Of a stretch of DNA of 64,000 bases, positions 41,326 through 50,431 are shown one piece after another. Positions within the stretch are counted from its first letter, which is position 1. Every line of letters begins with the position of its first letter. The notes below the pieces were generated by a model. It saw only the letters and a program-made list of their open reading frames with translations, was not told the DNA's origin and searched no databases. The translations under genes and the position numbers were made by a program. Source of the stretch: RCIO01 sp964629765 (GTDB taxonomy: Bacteria > Pseudomonadota > Alphaproteobacteria > Rhizobiales > Rhizobiaceae); assembly GCA_964629765.1 (NCBI GenBank), contig CAZVTK010000007.1:1-64000 (forward strand), given 5' to 3'.

Positions 41326-42357
41326 TTACGTGCGCTTCGCTTTGATCAACACGCGCGGACGGTTGCAGAAGTGCAGGACGTTGGACTGGAATTCGAGGTT
41401 CACACCCTTGTCGTTAGGCATGCGCCACTGCTTGGAATACAGGCGCTGGCCCATGGTGTTGACGGTCTCCATGTAGTCAGCCGGCGCATAGACCGACTGG
41501 AAGAGGCCGGGGACACCAACGGGGTAGCCGTGCGCCTTGTCCGTGTTGACCGCCGCAGAACCGTTGAAATTGCCGCGGTAGTTGATGAACTTGATGCCGC
41601 CGAAGTTGACTTCGCCGAACGTGGCGTTCTGGCCGCTGCCGCTGACATAGGCGTCGAGAAGCTGCAGCGCACCGGCGTGGCCTTCGTAGGCGTCGCGAAC
41701 CTCGGCGTTGGCCACCAGATCGTCGAAGAAGGTGTCACCGCAGATGAACTCGATGCCGGAGAACGGCATGCCGTCGAGCGTCGCAGCCATGTCGCGATGA
41801 ACCTTGGCGCAGAATTTGCGCAGCAGGCCACCAGTGTTGGTGTCAAACGAGAAGTCGATCTCGGTCGGCAAAGACTCGCCGAACGCGGTCTCGTAGTCAT
41901 AGAGCACAGTCACGCCGTCGGAGTCATACAGCTTGCCGGTGGTGAGCACCTTGAGACGGTGGAACTCCTCGGTGAGGGCGAAGAACTGGCTGGCTTCCGC
42001 CGCGCGGTTCATGATCTTGCCCTGGAGAGTCTCCACGGCGCGCTCCTGGCCGAACGCACGCACGCCCTGGACTTCGTCCGCGTAAATAGCGTCGTCGACC
42101 TGGAAGTGCGGGATGGTCAGGCTCATCATCGACCGGCGGTTCTTGCCGAACGTGGTGCCGGGCGCGCCGCGGGGCGAAGCCGGGATGAGCTTGAGATTCT
42201 GAGCCTTGTCCTTCTCGATCGCGAACGACAGCGTGTCGATCGAGGTCGTCTGGAAGAGGCCACGCCGACCGATGAAGCTCGGGACGTGCTTGATTTCGCG
42301 CATGGCTCCGGTCAGTGAAGTGACCGAAAATGCGTCGTTGTTGAAAATGTCGAGCAT
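41326..42357 (-). CDS. Major capsid protein (lambda gpE family)
   Basis: 343 aa. IFNNDAFSVTSLTGAMREIK, then PHFQVDDAIYADEVQGVRAF and GGIKFINYRGNFNG are signature blocks of the phage major capsid protein E family. Placed after the decoration protein as in lambda-like heads. Confidence 0.95.
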   Translation of the reverse strand: MLDIFNNDAFSVTSLTGAMREIKHVPSFIGRRGLFQTTSIDTLSFAIEKDKAQNLKLIPASPRGAPGTTFGKNRRSMMSLTIPHFQVDDAIYADEVQGVRAFGQERAVETLQGKIMNRAAEASQFFALTEEFHRLKVLTTGKLYDSDGVTVLYDYETAFGESLPTEIDFSFDTNTGGLLRKFCAKVHRDMAATLDGMPFSGIEFICGDTFFDDLVANAEVRDAYEGHAGALQLLDAYVSGSGQNATFGEVNFGGIKFINYRGNFNGSAAVNTDKAHGYPVGVPGLFQSVYAPADYMETVNTMGQRLYSKQWRMPNDKGVNLEFQSNVLHFCNRPRVLIKAKRT

Positions 42358-42370
42358 TTCGTTTTCCCAA

Positions 42371-42397
42371 AGAAAAAGCCCGCTCGAAGGCGGGCTT
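42371..42397 (-). terminator. Minus-strand terminator just upstream of the major capsid gene
   Basis: Reverse strand AAGCCCGC / GCGGGCTT stem, then TTTCTTTGGG (the T-run begins in the stem). It lies between decoration and major capsid genes. Confidence 0.75.
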
Positions 42398-42425
42398 GTT
42401 GACCGGAGCGGCTCGCGCCGCAGGT

Positions 42426-43082
42426 TTAGTTGCGGACGATGATGCCGAGCGCGCCCAGGGCCTGCTCGCCGTTCACCTTCTCGGCCGCTTCGATGTCACT
42501 CGGCCACGCGATGCAGTTTCCGTTGACCTCCGCATTGCGGACGATCGCGGCAATCTTGGCCGTTTCACCGGAACCGGTCGTGACGCCGTAAATGGCGATG
42601 CCGGCGACAACTTCCGAGCCGTCCGTGCCGTCCTGGTTGTACGCCACGTATTCGAAGTCGGCCGCATCCGCCGCGACGTCGACGTAGAATTCGTCGCCGG
42701 CGACGTTGGGCGTGCTGCCTGCGGTGATCGTGAACTTGATGCCGCCCTTTGCAAACGCGCTGCCGTGGGTCGAGACGCCGAGCTCCTTGCCGTCAGGATC
42801 TTCCCACCGGACGGTCGTGGCCGTGACCGCGACGCCCTTGTAGCGTCCGTCCTTGACCTTGGTGGTCAGCTCCGGCGAGGTCATCGCAATGGTGGCGTCA
42901 CCCGTGTTGCCTGCGGCGGCTGACGGCGTGGCAACCACGTCGGCAACAACTGCCTTCTTGGCAAGCACGGCGTTCGGGGCGATCGTCTGCGACGCAGCGA
43001 TCTCCACGGCCTCGCGCGAGCGAGTGCCGGGGTCTTCGTTGATGATGAATTCGCCGGGGTGCCGGCCTTCGTAGATGGTCAT
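42426..43082 (-). CDS. Head decoration protein with sheath-type repeat
   Basis: 218 aa. The ends (YEGRHPGEFIINEDPGTRSR; GALGIIVRN) match lambda-gpD-type decoration proteins (HDPD). The central part (GNTGDATIAMTSPELTTKVK, EDPDGKELG, KFTITAGS, AGDEFYVDV) is the same repeat as in the tail sheath. Confidence 0.9.
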   Translation of the reverse strand: MTIYEGRHPGEFIINEDPGTRSREAVEIAASQTIAPNAVLAKKAVVADVVATPSAAAGNTGDATIAMTSPELTTKVKDGRYKGVAVTATTVRWEDPDGKELGVSTHGSAFAKGGIKFTITAGSTPNVAGDEFYVDVAADAADFEYVAYNQDGTDGSEVVAGIAIYGVTTGSGETAKIAAIVRNAEVNGNCIAWPSDIEAAEKVNGEQALGALGIIVRN

Positions 43083-43094
43083 TGGCCGTTCTCC

Positions 43095-43511
43095 TTAGTT
43101 GACGCCGGCGGAGCCGAAGCGTGCATTTGCCTGCGCAGCGGCCTTTACCCAGCCGTCCTGCACCTTTTTCTCACCGGCTTCGCGGCTCTCAGGGCTTGCG
43201 AGTCCGAGCGCGCCGGCTGCGGCATGCCTCTCCTCGAACGCCTTGTCGTCGCGAACGCCTTCTTCGGCCTTCGGGGCTGCAGCCTCGACGTCGAACTTGC
43301 CTGCCTTCATGGCAGCAATGGCGACTTCGGCCGAAATATTGGTGTCATAGGCGAAGTGGGCGGCCTGCGACGGCATCGCCTTGCCCTCTTCCGAGGTCAT
43401 GATCGCCTTGATGCGGGCCTGCGCGGCGGTAGCCGCATCAGCCTGAATCTTCGCGACATCGACGGTCTTTTCGGAACCTTCGGCAGCCGCGCCAGTCTTG
43501 TCATTGGACAT
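43095..43511 (-). CDS. Nested scaffold protein from an internal start
   Basis: An in-frame ATG at 43511 (MSNDKTGAAAEGSEK) preceded by GGAGAG gives a 138-aa helical product sharing the protease C-terminus, as lambda Nu3 does with gpC. Confidence 0.6.
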   Translation of the reverse strand: MSNDKTGAAAEGSEKTVDVAKIQADAATAAQARIKAIMTSEEGKAMPSQAAHFAYDTNISAEVAIAAMKAGKFDVEAAAPKAEEGVRDDKAFEERHAAAGALGLASPESREAGEKKVQDGWVKAAAQANARFGSAGVN

Positions 43512-44363
43512 GAAAAACTCTCCAATTGTCCTTGTGGAGCGGCCGGTGCCGCGTGCTTTCAGCGTGGCGAACGCCGCTTCGAACTGGCCGACTTCGTCAG
43601 CCATGCCCTTTGCGACGGCCTTTGCGCCGATCTCGACGCCACCGGCGCCGAACTTCTCGATTACGGTCGACTGGTCGACGCCGCGGTGCTTGGCCACGGC
43701 TGCGACAAAGACCTCCGCGAGGTCGTCAACCATCTGCTGTATCTGCGCCGCGCCGGCGTCTGTTGCCGGATCGGGGCGCTTGCCTGGCGACTGCGACGAC
43801 ACGAACTCGCGCCGCACCACGCCGCTTTTTTCGTCGGCCTTGCTGCGGTCGGCAACGCCGAGCACAACGCCGATGCTGCCGAGCATGGCCAGGTCGCTCA
43901 CGATGACCTTGTCGGCCGCCGATGCGATCCAGTAACCCCCGGAGCATGCCTGCCCGCTGACAAAAGCCGTGATCGGCTTCCGTCCGCGCGCCGCATATAT
44001 GGCCGCGGCCAACTCGTCGCACCCGTTTGCTTCCCCGCCAGGCGAGTCCACACGCAGCATGATCGAATTAACCGCCGGATCGTCCAGCGCGACATGGAGG
44101 TCGCGCATCAGCATCTCATAGGACGTTGCCCCGGAGATGTGGACGAACAGATTGGCCTTCTTGAACAGCGGGCCGGAGACGTCGAGGATGGCCACGCCAT
44201 CACGAATTCTCAGGCGCTCGCCGCGATCTGCGTGCGCGGCCCGGTAGGCTTCCAAAACCTCGGGCGTCACGGTGTTGGTGCGATCGGCAACCGACAGCAG
44301 CGTCTCGAGGCTGCTGGGCACCATAGCCCATTGCGCCGCGAGTGCGGTTTCCAGTGCCGACAT
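43095..44363 (-). CDS. Capsid maturation protease, peptidase S49 (ClpP/SppA-like)
   Basis: 422 aa. Protease domain: VDSPGGEANGCDEL, FVSGQACSGGYWIASAA (nucleophile Ser in the ACSGGYW block) and MLGSIGVVLGV. The C-terminal third is a helical scaffold region (AATAAQARIKAIMTSEEG). Start MSALETAL at 44363. It cleaves scaffold and portal/capsid N-termini during maturation. Confidence 0.9.
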   Translation of the reverse strand: MSALETALAAQWAMVPSSLETLLSVADRTNTVTPEVLEAYRAAHADRGERLRIRDGVAILDVSGPLFKKANLFVHISGATSYEMLMRDLHVALDDPAVNSIMLRVDSPGGEANGCDELAAAIYAARGRKPITAFVSGQACSGGYWIASAADKVIVSDLAMLGSIGVVLGVADRSKADEKSGVVRREFVSSQSPGKRPDPATDAGAAQIQQMVDDLAEVFVAAVAKHRGVDQSTVIEKFGAGGVEIGAKAVAKGMADEVGQFEAAFATLKARGTGRSTRTIGEFFMSNDKTGAAAEGSEKTVDVAKIQADAATAAQARIKAIMTSEEGKAMPSQAAHFAYDTNISAEVAIAAMKAGKFDVEAAAPKAEEGVRDDKAFEERHAAAGALGLASPESREAGEKKVQDGWVKAAAQANARFGSAGVN

Positions 44364-44374
44364 GCGTGTGTTTC

Positions 44375-44635
44375 CTACTGCCGACGGTAGCCGGCCTGTA
44401 TGGCGAAGCGCTTGCGCGTGCCGCTCTTGGCCGCGCACTCGGATTCCAGTTGCGCGATAAGTGCACCGAACGCCTTCAGGTCGGCGGCGTGCCACGTCGT
44501 CGTGCGATCGCGAAACGACACTCGCTCAACGCCGCCGCCGGTCACCAGTTTCATATACGCTGGGCGCAGCGCGATGAGCGCGGCGCACGGGTCGTAGTCC
44601 TCGACGCCGAAGATGGCTTCATAGTCGATCGCCAT
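44375..44635 (-). CDS. gpW-like head-tail joining protein
   Basis: 86 aa. DPCAALIALRPAYMKLVTGG, then RVSFRDRTTTWHAAD matches the small lambda gpW family, which plugs the portal. ATGA overlap with the portal gene. Confidence 0.75.
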   Translation of the reverse strand: MAIDYEAIFGVEDYDPCAALIALRPAYMKLVTGGGVERVSFRDRTTTWHAADLKAFGALIAQLESECAAKSGTRKRFAIQAGYRRQ

Positions 44636-46329
44636 CACTCGTCCTCGTACAGTCCAGCCTCGATGCCCGCGTTCAGCGCGTCCGCCGGCTCGCGCTCGGG
44701 CGGGTTGCGGCCGCTGCCGCTCTTCTTCGGCCCCTTGCGCTTCGGGTCTTGCGGCTCGCCGGAACTGTCGTTGCCGGGATCTTTGAGCGCTAACTCTTGC
44801 CCTTCCGGCGTCTCGATCATGTCCTGCGGCGCCCACGGGCGCGGGAGGCCGAGTTTGTCGTGGTAGGCGTTTTCCTTGGCCCGCTGGCGGGCGTCATCGT
44901 CCCAATCGCGGCCGTACTCTTCCGAAATCTCGGCCAGGGTGGTCGCCTGCATGCCCTTGCGAACTTCGTAAGCCCGCGCAGTCTTGAAGTCATCCGCTTG
45001 CGGCTTGGCTGGGCCGGTCCACGTCGAGCGCGCCACGAGCGCGCGCTTCGTGCGGTAGGCCACGTACCCGCCTGGAAACTCCACCAACCCGCGCTCGATC
45101 TGCTCGTCGAGCCAAGCCTCGTATACAGCCTTGCAGAACGGAACGATCAAATTTTCGCGCCGACGCAAGACCGTCAGCCACTCGAGCGCGCTGGCCATGC
45201 GGACGGACGAATACGTCGCCCCGCGGAAGTCCCACGTCGCGGCTTCGTATGACACGCCGGCGCCGCGCGCGATCTCGCGCAGCAGCCAGCTCATGAACTG
45301 GTCGTATTCCTGGCCCGGTGCCTCGGCCTTGTTGAACTCCAACTCGTCGTTGGGAAACAGTTGAGCGATGCGCCCATGTTTCGTCAGGTCGATTTTGGCG
45401 CCGTCGTAGAAGTCGCCCTTCGCCGCGAGGAACGCAGAAAGGTCGAGGGCACCGGTATCCCCTTCGGTCATCAGCCCTTCAAAGGCAGATAGACCGGTCA
45501 GGTTCGTCTTCAGCGTCGCCGCGAATATCGTCTGCAGCAGTGCCGCCGTCAGCGTCGCGTCTGCGTATTGGTCGACCTGGCGCGTCACCTTGAGCACCGG
45601 CGCGAACGGCGTGATACCGCGCGTCGTTGCGATCGCAGGGTCTTTAATCAGAATCACATTGGCACGGCCGTTGGCGTCACGGGCGCGGAGGTCAACCTCC
45701 CGCCAGCCGTACACCCGATCTTCTTCGCGGAAGCGATAGGCCAGGGGCAACCCCCACCGGTCGACCTTGACGCCCTGCACCCAGCCGTCTTCCTTGGCCG
45801 TGTAGTTCATCAGCCGCATAGGCGGCGTGAGCGCCACTTTCGTGAACGCTGAATCTCCTTGACCGCGCTTCAGCATCGGCATGACCGCGAGGATCTCGCC
45901 GAAGTTCATGTAGCTGGCGAACGCCGCCTGCTGCATATGGCCGAACGTCATCTGGCCAGCGGCGTCACACTCCAGCGGCGTCGTGGCCCATGCGCGGAAC
46001 CGCGCCTCGACATTGGCCGTCCAGGTGCGCTCGTACTCTTCGTCCCACTTCAGGGCTTCCGCGTCCGGCCGCGCAGCCATGCGCAAGCCCGCACCGACGA
46101 CGCCACCCGACGCGACTTCCACGATACCGGCCACGAAGCCGGAATTCTGGATCTGCGCCGTGGCGCGCGCCGCCGCCTTCTCCCAGGAAGCCTGAACGTC
46201 CTGCTGCGTCTCCCGCAGCATCGGGTTCCAGCCCGCCATGAGCGGAACAGATTCGTTCTGGAAGAACGCAGCCTTCGGAGCCGCGACGGCCGAGCTAAAC
46301 AGCCGGCCTATACGATCGCGAAACCCCAT
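44635..46329 (-). CDS. Portal protein (lambda family)
   Basis: 564 aa. NPMLRETQQDVQASWEKAAA, then NSGFVAGIVEVASGGVVGAG and MSWLLREIARGAGVSYEAAT, YSSVRMASALEW are diagnostic lambda-portal blocks. The C-terminus is Lys/Pro-rich. Confidence 0.95.
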   Translation of the reverse strand: MGFRDRIGRLFSSAVAAPKAAFFQNESVPLMAGWNPMLRETQQDVQASWEKAAARATAQIQNSGFVAGIVEVASGGVVGAGLRMAARPDAEALKWDEEYERTWTANVEARFRAWATTPLECDAAGQMTFGHMQQAAFASYMNFGEILAVMPMLKRGQGDSAFTKVALTPPMRLMNYTAKEDGWVQGVKVDRWGLPLAYRFREEDRVYGWREVDLRARDANGRANVILIKDPAIATTRGITPFAPVLKVTRQVDQYADATLTAALLQTIFAATLKTNLTGLSAFEGLMTEGDTGALDLSAFLAAKGDFYDGAKIDLTKHGRIAQLFPNDELEFNKAEAPGQEYDQFMSWLLREIARGAGVSYEAATWDFRGATYSSVRMASALEWLTVLRRRENLIVPFCKAVYEAWLDEQIERGLVEFPGGYVAYRTKRALVARSTWTGPAKPQADDFKTARAYEVRKGMQATTLAEISEEYGRDWDDDARQRAKENAYHDKLGLPRPWAPQDMIETPEGQELALKDPGNDSSGEPQDPKRKGPKKSGSGRNPPEREPADALNAGIEAGLYEDE

Positions 46330-46336
46330 GGCCGTC

Positions 46337-48148
46337 CTATCGATTCAGTCTCGCGGCCAGCCCTTTCAGGTCCAGCTTCGGCTTCTTGAAGCCGTCGAGT
46401 TCCGCGTAGCGGTTGTCGTAGTCGAACTGACAAAGCTGCTTCGCCGCGATCGCGTAGACAAGGCAGTCCAAAGCTTCGCGGCGCCGGTTCGGCAACTCGA
46501 CGAACTTGATGACGTTCTTGTCGCCTATACGACGGACCTCGCGCCGCTCCGACACGAGTTGCTCGAAGTATTCCGGCTCGAGATCGTCGCTGAACCGGAT
46601 CGAGTTCTGGTCGCTGTTAGCCAGCGGCAGAACCATTAAAATCTCGGTCTTCAACTGATCGACGCCAACGATGTAGTGCGTCGCCGTGCGATTGCGCTTT
46701 TTCTTGGCTTGCGCCTTTAATACTGGCCGCGGGCCTTCGTCACCTTTGACCGCAACGATCTTGCGGCCCTGCACGGTCTCCGCGAAGTCGTAAACCTTCT
46801 GCGACAGGTAGCCGGAGTCCACGCAGGCCGCCGACACACCGATCTCGCCGCCTAGTGGATGAAGCCAGTGCGTCGACAGCAGCGCGTCAAGTTCGTCCCA
46901 CGTCGTCGTCAGCGTGGCCGCCCCGCGCAGGACATGGTGACCCAGCACGTAGCGGTGGTTGCGCGACCAGCCAAGCAGCGTAACCTCCAACCGGTCAGGC
47001 TGGACGTCTACGCCGGCGGTGATGTAGGCGACATCCTCGGGGATGTCCTGCCGCCACTCGTTCTTCTCGTGGCTCCAACGAAGCCCAAACTGCTCGCGCC
47101 TGGCGATCAGATGGTTCTCGTTGATGTTGTCGACCGAATTCGACCAGACCCGTCCCAGAACCGTGTTCTGGAAAGTCTGCATCTCGAGCGGGCCGTTCTT
47201 CTCGGCCAACTCGTACTCTTTGACGAGCTCGACCCAGGATGCGTTCGCAAACTGCGAAATCAGCGAGTTGAGCCGGAAGCCGGCGTGGCCCTTGATGTGT
47301 GGCCGCGTAACGCGCCATTCACCCGCCTCGACCATCTGAGGCTTGAATTTTTCCTCGATCTCGACGTTGCAGTGGGGGCACACCAGCCGGACGGACTCGG
47401 GGTCGCCCCGCTTCCAGGAAAGATGCTCCCATTGCATTTCGAAGACCTGCGCGCATTCCACGCACGGCACTTCGAATATCCGCTGGTCGGACTCCTCGTA
47501 CTTCTTCGCGATGATCGACGTCTCGGCGTCCGTCGGCGTCGAGCCGAAGACGATCTTGCGATCGGCCTCCGACAAGGTGCGCTTCTCGGCTAGCTTGAGC
47601 GCGTCGCCCTCGGCGGTTGGCTTCATGCCGTCCACTTCGTCGCAGAACAGCGTCCGCACCGTGTGCCGGCGCAGGTTGTTCGGCGAGCGGGCCGAGTTGA
47701 TCTTCAGCGAGCCGTTGCCCGGCAAAGTCCTTTGAGTCAGCGTGTTGCGGCCGTCGAACCGCCCCGTGGCCATGAGGCCGCGCAGGTGCGGGTTGTTCTT
47801 GAACGCCGGGTCGATTTCGTCGACCGCGATGCCGCGGGTGTCGTCATCGGTCGGCATTATCAGCATGATGGCGTTCGGGTCGTTCGACGCCATCGCCGCA
47901 ATCGCAGCGATGAGGCTGACCGTATAGCCGGTGCGAGCCGACTTGATGACGCTCACACGCGGAAGCGTCGGGTCGCCGATCGCATCCAGGATGCCGCGCT
48001 GGAACTTCCACGGCCGGAACGGGTCACCGTTGCCGCCGCTGCCCCAAAGCTGGAAATACTGCTCCGCCCACTCCGAATAAGACAGCGCTGGCGGAGGCGT
48101 CAGCGCCTTGCCGACGCCGGCGAATAGCCTTTGCAGGGCGCTATTCAT
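46337..48148 (-). CDS. Terminase large subunit (GpA-like)
   Basis: 603 aa. The ATPase N-terminal half has RVSVIKSARTGYTVSLIAA (P-loop-like region) and FCDEVDG (Walker B). A zinc-ribbon-like CVECAQ...CPHC insertion precedes the nuclease half with TAGVDVQPDRLEV, ACVDSGY and RREALDCLVYAIAA. It cuts concatemers at cos and powers packaging. ATG at 48148 chosen over an upstream TTG. Confidence 0.95.
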   Translation of the reverse strand: MNSALQRLFAGVGKALTPPPALSYSEWAEQYFQLWGSGGNGDPFRPWKFQRGILDAIGDPTLPRVSVIKSARTGYTVSLIAAIAAMASNDPNAIMLIMPTDDDTRGIAVDEIDPAFKNNPHLRGLMATGRFDGRNTLTQRTLPGNGSLKINSARSPNNLRRHTVRTLFCDEVDGMKPTAEGDALKLAEKRTLSEADRKIVFGSTPTDAETSIIAKKYEESDQRIFEVPCVECAQVFEMQWEHLSWKRGDPESVRLVCPHCNVEIEEKFKPQMVEAGEWRVTRPHIKGHAGFRLNSLISQFANASWVELVKEYELAEKNGPLEMQTFQNTVLGRVWSNSVDNINENHLIARREQFGLRWSHEKNEWRQDIPEDVAYITAGVDVQPDRLEVTLLGWSRNHRYVLGHHVLRGAATLTTTWDELDALLSTHWLHPLGGEIGVSAACVDSGYLSQKVYDFAETVQGRKIVAVKGDEGPRPVLKAQAKKKRNRTATHYIVGVDQLKTEILMVLPLANSDQNSIRFSDDLEPEYFEQLVSERREVRRIGDKNVIKFVELPNRRREALDCLVYAIAAKQLCQFDYDNRYAELDGFKKPKLDLKGLAARLNR

Positions 48149-48671
48149 CGGAGATAGGCTTTTCGTCGCCGCCAATCACCATTTCGCTGGTGCGGCGGGC
48201 CAAATCGGTCAAAATATCCCGGCAGATGCGCTTTAGCGTCTCGCCGTCATGTGGCGTCAGGTGCGGGATCGTCTTTCGCGCCCGCGTCGGCACCGAAAGT
48301 ACGGCGCCTTTCACCGCAGTTGCGAATTTGCCCCAGCTTTCGGCCACTTCGTCGAGGGTCAGCACGTCGCCGCGAAGCTGGGCGAGTTTTACCTCGTTGA
48401 TCTGGCGCACAACCTGTTGGTTGAGCTCCTTTTCAGACAGTTTTTCGCCGGAATCCAGCGATTTGCGGCCTGCTTTCTTCTCGCGGAGCGCGCCGATGTA
48501 GTTGTTGATCGACGCGAGCGTCTGGTAGCGTCCGCCGGCGGCACGTATCAGCACGCCGCGCGTGTCCCAATCGGACACCGAGCGCGTCGAAATGCCGAGA
48601 ATTACGGCCAGGTCGGACTTCGAGCAGGTCTCAGGCAGCCATTCGGCGCCTTGTGCGCGCCTGGGCGCCAT
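48141..48671 (-). CDS. Terminase small subunit (Nu1-like HTH)
   Basis: 176 aa. The winged HTH (CSKSDLAVILGISTRSVSDW, DTRGVLIRAAGGRYQTL) is the Nu1 type that binds cos. A helical dimer region follows (ELNQQVVRQINEVKLAQLRG). Partial overlap with the large subunit. Confidence 0.9.
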   Translation of the reverse strand: MAPRRAQGAEWLPETCSKSDLAVILGISTRSVSDWDTRGVLIRAAGGRYQTLASINNYIGALREKKAGRKSLDSGEKLSEKELNQQVVRQINEVKLAQLRGDVLTLDEVAESWGKFATAVKGAVLSVPTRARKTIPHLTPHDGETLKRICRDILTDLARRTSEMVIGGDEKPISDE

Positions 48672-48675
48672 CGGA

Positions 48676-49257
48676 TCATGTCCCTAAAGCGCGCAGGACG
48701 TGGCGTGTCACCCTCTTTTCGAGATCCAACTGCGCGAATGCCTCTGCGCCCGCGACGTTTTTCCACGTCGGCTTGGCGAGTTCGTTTGCCAGCACCACAC
48801 CCCACAACATCTTGGCCGGCGAGCGGTTGTTGGCGTGGTCGGCCCGTTTCCAGACCTGGCCCTTGGCCACCCAGGTGCCTTTGTGAACCCGGCGGTAGCC
48901 CCAGCCGGTAACTTCGGCGCCCGCCATCGAACTGACAGGGCCGCCAGCCCAGCCGGGGTTGAGGTCGCGAACCCAAGACGGGCTGCCGTATTCGGCCAGG
49001 GGTATCGCCCGGTCGGCGACCCAAACTTCAGCCTGCGTCGCCGGCCCCGCCGGCGCTGGTTTAACTTTTATCGGGCCGGAAACCCGGCCACGGGGCAGGG
49101 CGGTGATCGCGACGATGCGCTGGATCGACTGCCTGCGTTGTTCTTGTGCGTGCTCCGTGAGGCCGCGCGCTGCGGCCTGCTGCATCGCCGGCCCGGTCAG
49201 GCTCTTCAGGAACCGCGTGACTTCGTGGCTCTGATGGTAGACCGCAGTGACTTGCAC
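48676..49257 (-). CDS. Hypothetical tail-completion-like protein (HK97 gp10-like, tentative)
   Basis: 193 aa. LTGPAMQQAAARGLTEHAQE, then PLAEYGSPSWVRDLNPGWAG is reminiscent of gp10/DUF6441-type minor tail proteins, but the position before the small terminase is unusual for that role. Moderate uncertainty. Confidence 0.5.
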   Translation of the reverse strand: MQVTAVYHQSHEVTRFLKSLTGPAMQQAAARGLTEHAQEQRRQSIQRIVAITALPRGRVSGPIKVKPAPAGPATQAEVWVADRAIPLAEYGSPSWVRDLNPGWAGGPVSSMAGAEVTGWGYRRVHKGTWVAKGQVWKRADHANNRSPAKMLWGVVLANELAKPTWKNVAGAEAFAQLDLEKRVTRHVLRALGT

Positions 49258-49883
49258 GTTTCAAACCTGTCCGAGAAGAGAGCTTCCACCGACGTGTTGG
49301 ACCCGTGTCTCCTGCCACCCATAGTGGAGGACTGACCGCGCTCCCGCGCTTCCGGCACGCCCGCACCGATCCCCAGCAGGCTGGTGCGCCTCCGCGGCAC
49401 ATGGCCGCCTCTTCTCGAACCCCTTAAAACGCCTTGGGGCGGAACCCCTTCAGAAATTATAATCTTGAGCGACACATCGTGGGCCGGTGCCCCGCGGGCG
49501 CGGCGCCGGCCGTACGGTCCCTAGTTGTACAACTGCAAGCTGTGCAACCTGTAAGCGTGGCATGGCGTGTCGCCTTGATGTTTAGGTGTGTTATGTGTGC
49601 TCGATCTTGCGAGCTGGCCGCCTTGGCCTGGCGTGGTACAAGCTCGCCTTACATGCCTGCAGCACATGTGCGCGCCTTACTTGCGCATGCGCCTATCGCC
49701 AGCATAGCGAAGATGGGGCACTTTTTAGGCGAGCAGCGCTCACCTAGTCAAACACTAGGTGTAGAAAGGCGCGCAAGTAAAGTGCGCGTGCGTTGTGTGG
49801 TATAGGCGAGCACAAGCTAGCACGTTTGCTATGTGTGTATCGTATAGGTGATTTGGCGTTATGGCCTGAGCTAGTGTTGTTCC
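49258..49883. other. Non-coding region, candidate cos and divergent promoters
   Basis: No credible gene in about 620 nt between the leftward late genes and the rightward small-gene operon. Contents: palindrome ATTATAAT (49456-49463), a GC-rich near-symmetric block at about 49488-49512, palindrome AGTTGTACAACT (49523-49534), and hairpin CACCTAGT-CAAAC-ACTAGGTG (49741-49761). Directly upstream of the Nu1-like gene, where lambda-type phages place cos. The cut site cannot be fixed by eye. Confidence 0.4.
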
Positions 49884-49991
49884 ATGTCGAAACGTGAAAA
49901 CGAAAGTCAAAACGATTCCGCGTTAGCCGCATGCGCCTTACCTCCGGCAAAAGATTCTTTGCGGTTGCTGTATTTTCCTCTTGAAAACCGC

Positions 49992-50008
49992 GTTGATTTT
50001 TGCGAGAG
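49992..50008 (+). promoter_or_regulatory. Dispersed motif copy before the small-gene operon
   Basis: GTTGATTTTTGCGAGAG, 43 nt before the ATG at 50052. Confidence 0.6.
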
Positions 50009-50051
50009 TTGGACATCGAAAACGAGTCAACAACAGCCAACGGAGATCGAC

Positions 50052-50282
50052 ATGCAAAACGCCATCGCAACCGCCAAGTTCAACGACATCTGGGCAGGTA
50101 ACGTCGACGCACAGGTGCTCGCGTTCAAAACGACTCGCCGCGGCGAACGTGTGACTCGTTACCGCTGGGTACGTGTTGACGGACAAGGTTGCGGCTACAA
50201 CGCGTTCCCGTCTGTTGCTCGCGCGGTTGCTGCCGTTCGCCTCGATCGCCGCTTTTCTGACGTGACGTTAACCAGCGCCTAA
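50052..50282 (+). CDS. Small basic protein
   Basis: 76 aa. FNDIWAGNVDAQVLAFKTTR, then RRGERVTRYRWVRVDGQGCG. A longer in-frame reading from 49884 runs through the motif copy and is rejected. First gene of the rightward operon; nucleic-acid binding is possible from its basicity. Confidence 0.6.
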   Translation: MQNAIATAKFNDIWAGNVDAQVLAFKTTRRGERVTRYRWVRVDGQGCGYNAFPSVARAVAAVRLDRRFSDVTLTSA

Positions 50283-50311
50283 GCACATTTTAAAGGAAGG
50301 AGACACGCCCC

Positions 50312-50431
50312 ATGAGCAAGTTCGAAAACCGCCAGTTCCGACAGTTTCCAGATACGAAACAAGGCCGCATTCGTCGCGACACGCGACGCGCTGTTATAGC
50401 GTCAAAGCGCGCCTGGCTGGCAGGCCTGTGA
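50312..50431 (+). CDS. 39-aa basic peptide
   Basis: MSKFENRQFRQFPDTKQGRI..., rich in Arg, ATG after AAGGAAGGAG. The stop overlaps the next ATG (TGATG). Too short for assignment. Confidence 0.5.
   Translation: MSKFENRQFRQFPDTKQGRIRRDTRRAVIASKRAWLAGL

Noticed and set aside
49206..49475. 89-aa minus-strand ORF ahead of the late genes
   Set aside because: Overlaps the start of the gene at 48676-49257, lacks a ribosome site and has low-complexity Arg/Gly composition; the region is better read as cos and promoter DNA.
49434..49805. 123-aa plus-strand ORF in the cos-region gap
   Set aside because: Spans palindromes and hairpins, no ribosome site, no protein-like pattern.
49884..50051. N-terminal extension of the gene at 50052
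   Set aside because: It would translate the dispersed motif and its leader; the ATG at 50052 matches motif spacing elsewhere.
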